NCBI GenBank assembly: GCA_036796555.1
Contig: DAIRCS010000118.1
Span: forward strand, 1 to 11,307
DNA from: JAJXWB01 sp036796555
GTDB taxonomy: Bacteria; Pseudomonadota; Alphaproteobacteria; Rhizobiales; Beijerinckiaceae
Direction: 5' to 3'
DNA: 11,307 nt
Shown here: piece by piece, positions 7,219 through 11,307 of the stretch
Position numbering within the stretch: position 1 is the stretch's first letter
How the letters are laid out: every line of letters begins with the position of its first letter
Made by a program: the position numbers and the translations under genes
Notes under the pieces: model-generated
The model's database searches: none
What the model was told of the DNA's origin: nothing
What the model saw: only the letters and a program-made list of their open reading frames with translations

Positions 7219-7364
7219 AGCAGGCTCTTTTCGGTGACGACGATTTCGAAAGGCGATTCGCCGCAATGAGTCTGCGGCGGGATCGGGGCGTCTTTGTGCC
7301 ATCCCGGCGACGCGTCGTCAGCGATGGAATCCGGATTCGCCCGCTGTCCACAATCAGAAAAATT
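7219..7364 (-). promoter_or_regulatory. Gap upstream of dnaB with a 12-base palindrome
   Basis: These 146 bases separate the MFS stop from the likely dnaB TTG. They contain an AT-rich patch right after the MFS stop (7351-7377) and a perfect palindrome, GAATCCGGATTC, at 7327-7338. There is also a CTGTCCACA (7344-7352) that matches the DnaA-box consensus TTATCCACA at 7 of 9 positions. A dnaB promoter is expected here because the upstream genes are accessory, but no convincing -35/-10 pair stands out. The low third-position GC of the in-frame stretch 7219-7302 supports its being non-coding. Confidence 0.35.
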
Positions 7365-8618
7365 TTACGCGATTTTTGCGCGACTCTCTTGCCTTTGCGA
7401 CGCCGCGATGCGCGCGACGATTTCCATGGCCAGAACGCCCAGAAGAGCGCAGGCGATGCAGGCGGCCGCCGACATTTCGAGCCCCAGCCGCTCCAGCCCA
7501 TAGGCCAGCGCCAGAGGTCCGACGGCGCGCGAAAACAGGCTCGCCAGCGCCAGATCGCCGATGATCGCGCCATAGCCCTTGCGGCCGAAAAGCGCGAGCG
7601 CCACCGTGCCGCGCGCGATGGTCATCAGGCCGTTGGACATGCCGAGCGCCGCCGAGAAGCAGAGCGCCAGCGCGACGTTCATCGAGCCCGACAGGAGAAA
7701 GAGCAGGGCGGGCGGCAGCAGAAGCACCGAAATGCGTCCGCCGACCACGGCCGGAAAGCGCGAACCCCAGAGCATTTCGGCGAAGCGCGAGAGCACCTGG
7801 CCCGGCCCGAAGGCCATACCGACCAGAATCGCCTGCTCGTTCGTCAGCCCCGCCTGCCGCATGGCGTCGATCATGTGGATCAGCAGGCCGGCGATGACGA
7901 GCTGATGGGCCGCAATGGCGGTGGCGAAACCGATGAAGGCGTTGCGGCGCGGCGCGCCGGCGAGCGGCGTCTCGTCATCGGGATGGGCGTCCGCATCCGC
8001 GCCCGGCGCAGGCGCGGAGACGTCGGCCACGCGCCCGAGCGTGGCGAGATAGATCGGCGCGCAGACGAGGATCATGCCGCCGGCGAAGACGAGATAGGTG
8101 GCGCGCCAGCCCCATCTCTCCGCCAGAAAAGCGGTGATCGGCCAGAACACGGTCGAGGCGAAGCCGCCGAGAAAGGTGACATAGGTGATGGCGCGCCGAC
8201 CCTGACGGCCGGCCACCTGCACGAGCGCGGCGAAGCCCGCGTCGTAGAGCACGAGGGCCGATGCGACGCCGAGCAGCGCGCAGCTCAGGTAGAAGCCGAC
8301 AGGGCCCGTGGCGATCGCCGCCACCGCGAGCGCGCCGGCGGCGAAGACCGAGCCGAAGGCGAGCGTCGGCCGCCCGCCACGCCGGTCGATCGCGCGGCCG
8401 ACCCAGGGCGCGCAGACGGCGCCGACGACGAGCATGCCCGAATAGCCGGCGAAGGCCGCCTCGATCGACAGGCCGACGTCGGCGGCGATCATCTTTCCGG
8501 TGACGGAAAAGGGATAGTAGATCACGCCCCAGGCATAGAGCTGCGCAACGCCCACGCCGAGCACGGCGTTGCGGAAGCGGCGTTTGCCCTCGGGCGATCC
8601 TTCTGCGGAATCGGCCAT
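7365..8618 (-). CDS. MFS transporter, substrate unknown
   Basis: This is a 417-aa inner-membrane protein with about 12 hydrophobic segments arranged as two sets of six. A hydrophilic linker (ADVSAPAPGADADAHPDDE) lies at about residues 200-220. The loop between helices 2 and 3 carries GRAIDRRGGRP, a form of MFS motif A. A distinctive stretch, ALVLYDAGFAAL then RRAITYVTFLGGFASTVFWP, occurs around helices 4 and 5 of one MFS subgroup; I cannot name its substrate. A GTG at 8633 in frame would add five residues. The ATG at 8618 is preferred because GAGA lies about 9 bases upstream and the GTG has no ribosome binding site. It starts 41 bases after vapC on the same strand, so it may be read from the vapBC promoter. 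It interrupts the common rplI-dnaB order. Confidence 0.85.
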   Translation of the reverse strand: MADSAEGSPEGKRRFRNAVLGVGVAQLYAWGVIYYPFSVTGKMIAADVGLSIEAAFAGYSGMLVVGAVCAPWVGRAIDRRGGRPTLAFGSVFAAGALAVAAIATGPVGFYLSCALLGVASALVLYDAGFAALVQVAGRQGRRAITYVTFLGGFASTVFWPITAFLAERWGWRATYLVFAGGMILVCAPIYLATLGRVADVSAPAPGADADAHPDDETPLAGAPRRNAFIGFATAIAAHQLVIAGLLIHMIDAMRQAGLTNEQAILVGMAFGPGQVLSRFAEMLWGSRFPAVVGGRISVLLLPPALLFLLSGSMNVALALCFSAALGMSNGLMTIARGTVALALFGRKGYGAIIGDLALASLFSRAVGPLALAYGLERLGLEMSAAACIACALLGVLAMEIVARIAASQRQESRAKIA

Positions 8619-8659
8619 GGGCGATTCTCGCACGCGCGGCCGGATTGTCGACCGCCGCC

Positions 8660-9061
8660 TCAGCCGAGCAGGTCTGCGCGGCCGCCGGTCGCCGCGACAT
8701 GCGCAGCCGCCCGCCGGTCGAACGTCGCGAAGACGTCGCCGCCCATCCGGCGGCCCTCGAAGGCGATCACCCCGTCAGCGAAATCCCCGCCGAAGTCGAG
8801 CGCGGCGAGACCGGCTTCGACCGCAGGGCGGTCGACGACCACTTTGTCGTCGCCGATCAATGTCCGGATCGCTTCCGCGATCTCCTGACCGCGGCGCTTG
8901 TAGGAGCGGGAGAGAACCCAGACGAATTCGGCAAGGCAAGTGGTCGAAATGGCGATCTTGTCCGCGCCCCTCAGCGCCTTGGCGGCGGCTACGGCCTGAC
9001 GGGGATCATCCGGAAAGGTCGCGCGCAGCAGGACGTTCGTGTCGACCGCGATCCGGTTCAT
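8660..9061 (-). CDS. vapC: PIN-domain ribonuclease toxin, VapC type
   Basis: This 133-aa protein is a PIN-domain Mg-dependent endoribonuclease, the toxin of type II VapBC pairs, which cleave tRNA or rRNA. The acidic active-site residues are all in place: Asp7 in AVDTNVLLR, Glu45 in LAEFVWVL, Asp96 (with Asp93) in GGDFADGVIA, and Asp115 in FATFDRRA. An upstream in-frame start at 9076 would add MVAET. I prefer the ATG at 9061 because it overlaps the antitoxin stop as ATGA and begins directly at the first PIN strand. It lies downstream of the AbrB-type antitoxin, the usual vapBC order. Its RNA target cannot be inferred. The toxin looks intact, not decayed. Confidence 0.88.
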   Translation of the reverse strand: MNRIAVDTNVLLRATFPDDPRQAVAAAKALRGADKIAISTTCLAEFVWVLSRSYKRRGQEIAEAIRTLIGDDKVVVDRPAVEAGLAALDFGGDFADGVIAFEGRRMGGDVFATFDRRAAAHVAATGGRADLLG

Positions 9062-9333
9062 CGTTTCGGCGACCACGGTCCCCGGCCGCCTGCCCAGGAA
9101 TCGGCGATGAGCTCGTTCATTTCCTCGATGGTCAGATGGATATTCTCGGGATTGTCGAAATAGCCGATGAATCCGTCGAGGCCCTCGCCGGACTTGGCGG
9201 CCCGCATCTCGACGCGCCCGGGCGAAACGGTTTCGACGACGATCTTGTCGCCGGGACGCACGCGCAATTCCTCCCGCAAGGCCTTGCTGAGCGTAACCTG
9301 CCCCTTCGCCGTGACTTTCAGCGTGCTTCTCAT
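9058..9333 (-). CDS. vapB: AbrB/SpoVT-type antitoxin, VapB type
   Basis: This 91-aa protein has an N-terminal swapped-hairpin AbrB/SpoVT DNA-binding domain: MRSTLKVTAKGQVTLSKALR then LRVRPGDKIVVE, residues 1 to about 45. A C-terminal tail follows, with an amphipathic helix (HLTIEEMNELIADSW) of the kind that blocks the PIN active site. VapB neutralises VapC and represses its own operon. An in-frame start at 9372 would add 14 residues, but these run through the palindrome and promoter, so the ATG at 9333 is chosen; it begins at the domain edge. There is no Shine-Dalgarno sequence, which fits a leaderless message. The stop overlaps the vapC ATG by four bases (ATGA). Confidence 0.87.
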   Translation of the reverse strand: MRSTLKVTAKGQVTLSKALREELRVRPGDKIVVETVSPGRVEMRAAKSGEGLDGFIGYFDNPENIHLTIEEMNELIADSWAGGRGPWSPKR

Positions 9334-9372
9334 GCCCGGAATGTAAGGCGTTGGCGCCTTACCGGCAAGCAA
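9334..9372 (-). promoter_or_regulatory. vapBC promoter with palindromic operator
   Basis: A perfect inverted repeat, GTAAGGCG (9343-9350) and CGCCTTAC (9355-9362) around TTGG, sits just upstream of the vapB ATG. On the minus strand a possible -35 TTGCCG (9363-9368) and -10 TACATT (9340-9345) are 17 bases apart, with the palindrome filling the spacer and overlapping the -10. Transcription would then begin at about 9333, the A of the vapB ATG. AbrB-type antitoxins bind such repeats to autoregulate, so this is the likely operator. The boxes match the sigma-70 consensus only moderately (4 of 6 each). Confidence 0.5.
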
Positions 9373-9403
9373 ACAGAAAGGCCGCGGGTTTCGCCGCGGC
9401 CTT
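9371..9403 (-). terminator. Rho-independent terminator of rplI
   Basis: A perfect 10-bp stem, AAGGCCGCGG (9378-9387) and CCGCGGCCTT (9394-9403), closes a 6-base loop. On the minus strand it is followed by TTTCTGTTTG, an interrupted T tract. It begins 24 bases past the rplI stop, so it should end the ribosomal-protein transcript before vapBC. It also isolates dnaB from the rpsR-rplI unit. Confidence 0.8.
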
Positions 9404-9427
9404 CGATCTTGCGCAGATGCGTGAGGA

Positions 9428-9988
9428 TCACGCCTCGCCGCCGGCCTCCGCCAGGGCGGCGCCGACCTCGAGGCCGAGATCGTCCATCGACGTCTCCTCG
9501 CGGGTCGTGACGCTCTCGCCGCGCTCCTGGCGCTCGGCCTCTTCGGCCGAACGGGCGACGTTGATCGTCACGCTGACCTCTACTTCCGGGTGCAGGCGCA
9601 CCGGCACGCCATGCAGGCCGAGCGTCTTGATCGGGTGGAGCGCGATCACCTGCTGGCGATTGACGCTGACGCCGCCCGCCGTGATCGCTTCCGCGATGTC
9701 GCGCGACGACACGGAGCCGTAGAGCTGGCCGCTCTCGCCCGCCTGGCGGATGATGACATAGGTCTTGCCGTCGAGCCTGCCGCCGACCTTCTCGGCCTCG
9801 GCCTTGGCTTCGAGATTGCGGGCCTCGAGCTGGGCGCGGTCGCCCTCGAAGCGCTTCTTGTTGGCTTCGGTGGCGCGCAGCGCCTTGCCGCGCGGCAGCA
9901 GGTAGTTGCGCGCGAAACCGTCGCGCACGCGGACGGTCTCGCCCATCTGGCCGAGCTTGGCGACGCGTTCGAGCAGAATGACTTCCAT
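9428..9988 (-). CDS. rplI: 50S ribosomal protein L9
   Basis: This 186-aa protein is a 23S rRNA-binding protein of the large subunit. The N-terminal domain begins MEVILLERVAKLGQMGE with VRDGFARNYLLPRGKA, the L9 signature (about residues 13-40). A long connecting helix covers about 41-75. The C-terminal RNA-binding domain contains GQLYGSVSSRDIAEAI and ends near residue 145. An acidic tail of about 40 residues (rich in Glu, ending GGEA) is typical of alphaproteobacterial L9 and makes it longer than the E. coli form (149 aa). A strong AAGGAG at 9996-10001 lies 7 bases before the ATG. The gene follows DUF2232 by 24 bases and ends in a clear hairpin terminator. Confidence 0.97.
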   Translation of the reverse strand: MEVILLERVAKLGQMGETVRVRDGFARNYLLPRGKALRATEANKKRFEGDRAQLEARNLEAKAEAEKVGGRLDGKTYVIIRQAGESGQLYGSVSSRDIAEAITAGGVSVNRQQVIALHPIKTLGLHGVPVRLHPEVEVSVTINVARSAEEAERQERGESVTTREETSMDDLGLEVGAALAEAGGEA

Positions 9989-10012
9989 GATTGTTCTCCT
10001 TGTATCGTGTTT

Positions 10013-10990
10013 TCAGTGGACGGGTCGGGACGCCTGTTTGCGCGCCCTGAGGTGGAAGGCGGCGTCGGCGAGGCCGACGAGCGCCAGGATGAAGAACGGC
10101 CAGGGCGGCAGCAGCGCGATCAGGCCGTAGAGCGAAAACAGCCATGCGGGCCTCAGGCCCGCCCCCCGCGTGAAGACATGCGCGACAGCCAGCCCCTGCA
10201 GGGCGAAAGCCATGCCGAAAGCGGCGGCCAGCGCGCCCGCGACCATGCCCGGCATGCCGCCCAGAAACACCAACCCGCAGGCGGCCGCAAACACCGCGCC
10301 GAACGCCGGCGGAATCGACAGGTCGTCGGCGATCGAGGGCCAGCGGCGCGGCAGGTTGCCCGAGATCTGGGCGACGCGGCCGGCGAGATAGACGTTGATC
10401 GCCGTGGTCAGCAGTTGCGAGGCGGCGATCCCGACCGGCGCGGCCATCACGAGAAAGCGCGTGAGCCTCGTCGCGTCGATCGCGCCGCCGGCCGCGGCGT
10501 CCTTGAGAACCGTCTCGACGACAGGCTGGCCTTCCTTGATCGCGCTCGCCATCAGGGCGTCGAATCCGCCGAAGCGCCAGGCGAGAAAGGCGACCCCGCC
10601 GGCGACCGTCGCCGCCGCGATGGCCGCCGAGGCGAGAACAGCCGCGGTCGGCGCGCGATCGGGCCCGCGCCCGTCGCCGCCCACGGGGGCGAGCAGGGCG
10701 GCGGCGGCGATGAGTACGGCCGGCGCGCCGATCGAGAGAAGATAGAGAAGCCCGAGCGCGGGATGGAACAGCGCGGCGACAAAGGCGCAGCCGATGGCCG
10801 CCGCCGCCGCCCCGACGGACAGCCCGTAGCCGAAGACGGCGATCATGACGGGCATGGGCGCGAAATAGCCGAGCAGGACGGTCGCGACCGAGGCGCGCGC
10901 GGCGAGCACGAACAGAAGCGCGGCGGCGAGGCCGGCGGCCACGGCCACCAGCGCGGAAGCGCCCCAGGTCTTGAGCTTCGTATCCGTCAT
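10013..10990 (-). CDS. DUF2232 family integral membrane protein
   Basis: This 325-aa, Ala-rich inner-membrane protein has about eight to nine hydrophobic segments. An early pair lies around GASALVAVAAGLAAALLFVLA and YFAPMPVMIAVFGYGLSVG, and the last pair is near the C-terminus (WLFSLYGLIALLPPWPFFILALVG). Its place between rpsR and rplI, together with the 'YFAPMPVMIAVFGYG' block, is typical of the DUF2232 (YybS-like) proteins of alphaproteobacteria. The function of the family is not established. An in-frame ATG at 11053 would add 21 polar residues with no helix. The ATG at 10990 is preferred because it begins just before the first membrane segment. No strong ribosome binding site is seen for either. 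It is likely co-transcribed with rplI. Confidence 0.85.
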   Translation of the reverse strand: MTDTKLKTWGASALVAVAAGLAAALLFVLAARASVATVLLGYFAPMPVMIAVFGYGLSVGAAAAAIGCAFVAALFHPALGLLYLLSIGAPAVLIAAAALLAPVGGDGRGPDRAPTAAVLASAAIAAATVAGGVAFLAWRFGGFDALMASAIKEGQPVVETVLKDAAAGGAIDATRLTRFLVMAAPVGIAASQLLTTAINVYLAGRVAQISGNLPRRWPSIADDLSIPPAFGAVFAAACGLVFLGGMPGMVAGALAAAFGMAFALQGLAVAHVFTRGAGLRPAWLFSLYGLIALLPPWPFFILALVGLADAAFHLRARKQASRPVH

Positions 10991-11054
10991 ATCGAGCTGT
11001 CCCGCCTTTCGAGCGGTTAGGAGCGGGTCGAATCTCTCGCCCGTTCCAGCCATA

Positions 11055-11184
11055 TCCGGCGGGGATGTCCGCCGGACCGATTGGTTGGACCGCGAGGCTT
11101 TAGAAGTCGGCTGTTGCCGACTTCGCTAAAATGCCTCGCAGTCTCGTCGTTTGAGGGAGGCGCGAGCCTTCAGGCTCGCGGTCC
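11055..11184 (-). repeat. Inverted-repeat-rich gap between rpsR and DUF2232
   Basis: Several perfect or near-perfect inverted repeats lie in this non-coding gap. One is TCCGGCGG (11055-11062) with CCGCCGGA (11069-11076). Another is GCGAGGC (11092-11098) with GCCTCGC (11133-11139), enclosing GAAGTCGGC (11103-11111) and GCCGACTTC (11116-11124). A third is CGCGAGCC (11161-11168) with GGCTCGCG (11173-11180). An outer pair, GGACCGCGAG (11087-11096) and CTCGCGGTCC (11175-11184), can embrace the last two but shares bases with them, so the pairings are partly exclusive. On the minus strand the hairpin nearest the rpsR stop has no T tract, so it is not a standard terminator. It may be an extragenic palindromic element or a structured leader between rpsR and DUF2232. 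Confidence 0.6.
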
Positions 11185-11188
11185 GTTT

Positions 11189-11307
11189 TTAGCGGATCAC
11201 GTAGGGCAGCAGGCCCAGGAAGCGGGCGCGCTTGATCGCCTGGGCGAGTTCGCGCTGCTTCTTGGCCGAGACGGCCGTGATGCGCGAGGGCACGATCTTG
11301 CCGCGCT
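11189..11307 (-). CDS. rpsR: 30S ribosomal protein S18, C-terminal end (partial)
   Basis: The last 39 codons are present, ending at TAA 11189-11191; the start lies beyond the window edge. The tail reads RGKIVPSRITAVSAKKQREL, then AQAIKRARFLGLLPYVIR. This is the conserved S18 end: 'GKI.PSRITG.SAK.QR.L..AIKRAR.L.LLPY' in most bacteria. S18 sits on the 30S platform next to S6. It heads the rpsR-DUF2232-rplI run and is normally preceded by rpsF, which would lie outside the window. Confidence 0.96.
   Translation of the reverse strand, partial: RGKIVPSRITAVSAKKQRELAQAIKRARFLGLLPYVIR

Noticed and set aside
5545..7269. 574-aa open frame on the plus strand opposite dnaB
   Set aside because: It is rich in His, Arg, Gly, Val and Asp in the manner of an antisense reading of a GC-rich gene, and the opposite strand encodes an unmistakable DnaB.
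7266..8888. 540-aa open frame on the plus strand opposite the MFS gene and vapC
   Set aside because: Its composition (Arg/Gly/Glu/His-rich, no domain) is that of a shadow frame. It crosses the boundary between two well-supported minus-strand genes.
10148..10164. Inverted repeat GCGGGCC/GGCCCGC
   Set aside because: It lies inside the DUF2232 coding region and fits chance in GC-rich DNA. No T tract follows.
9590..11020. 476-aa open frame on the plus strand opposite rplI and DUF2232
   Set aside because: It is a low-complexity Arg/Gly/Glu reading that spans two real genes on the other strand.
1..11307. tRNA genes, CRISPR arrays and transposases
   Set aside because: I looked for cloverleaf-like arms, regularly spaced repeats and transposase motifs on both strands and saw none.

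Overview
The window is high-GC DNA (about 65-68% GC in sampled blocks of housekeeping genes). It carries a conserved alphaproteobacterial chromosomal cluster, nearly all on the minus strand. DnaB has the two insertions usual in alphaproteobacteria, L9 has a long acidic tail, and the order rpsR - DUF2232 - rplI - dnaB - alr is typical of Hyphomicrobiales (Rhizobiales). A methylotroph-type family such as Methylocystaceae or Beijerinckiaceae is possible, but that is a guess.

Layout in minus-strand transcription order (right to left): the 3' end of rpsR; a 198-base gap rich in inverted repeats; a DUF2232 membrane protein; rplI, closed by a clear hairpin terminator; a vapB-vapC type toxin-antitoxin pair with a palindrome in its promoter; an MFS transporter; dnaB (probable TTG start); a 62-aa small ORF; a 202-aa protein with an ADP-ribosyltransferase-like look; alr (alanine racemase); a PfkB-family kinase; a 566-aa exported protein of unknown function; a glycine-zipper secreted protein; and a 129-aa membrane protein. 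At the left edge the plus strand holds the 3' end of aspS, which converges on the last gene. No stretch longer than 300 bases lacks a gene.

The backbone serves translation (S18, L9, AspRS), replication (DnaB) and cell-wall precursor supply (Alr). Accessory genes sit at two points. Between rplI and dnaB are vapBC and the MFS gene. Between dnaB and alr is the small ORF plus ART-like pair. The second pair is visibly less GC-rich than its neighbours. Its reading frames join by 4-base start/stop overlaps, small ORF to ART-like gene (GTGA) and ART-like gene to alr (ATGA). A probable acquired toxin-like module is therefore translationally linked to an essential gene. This is the most interesting item in the window; its function is inferred from motifs only.
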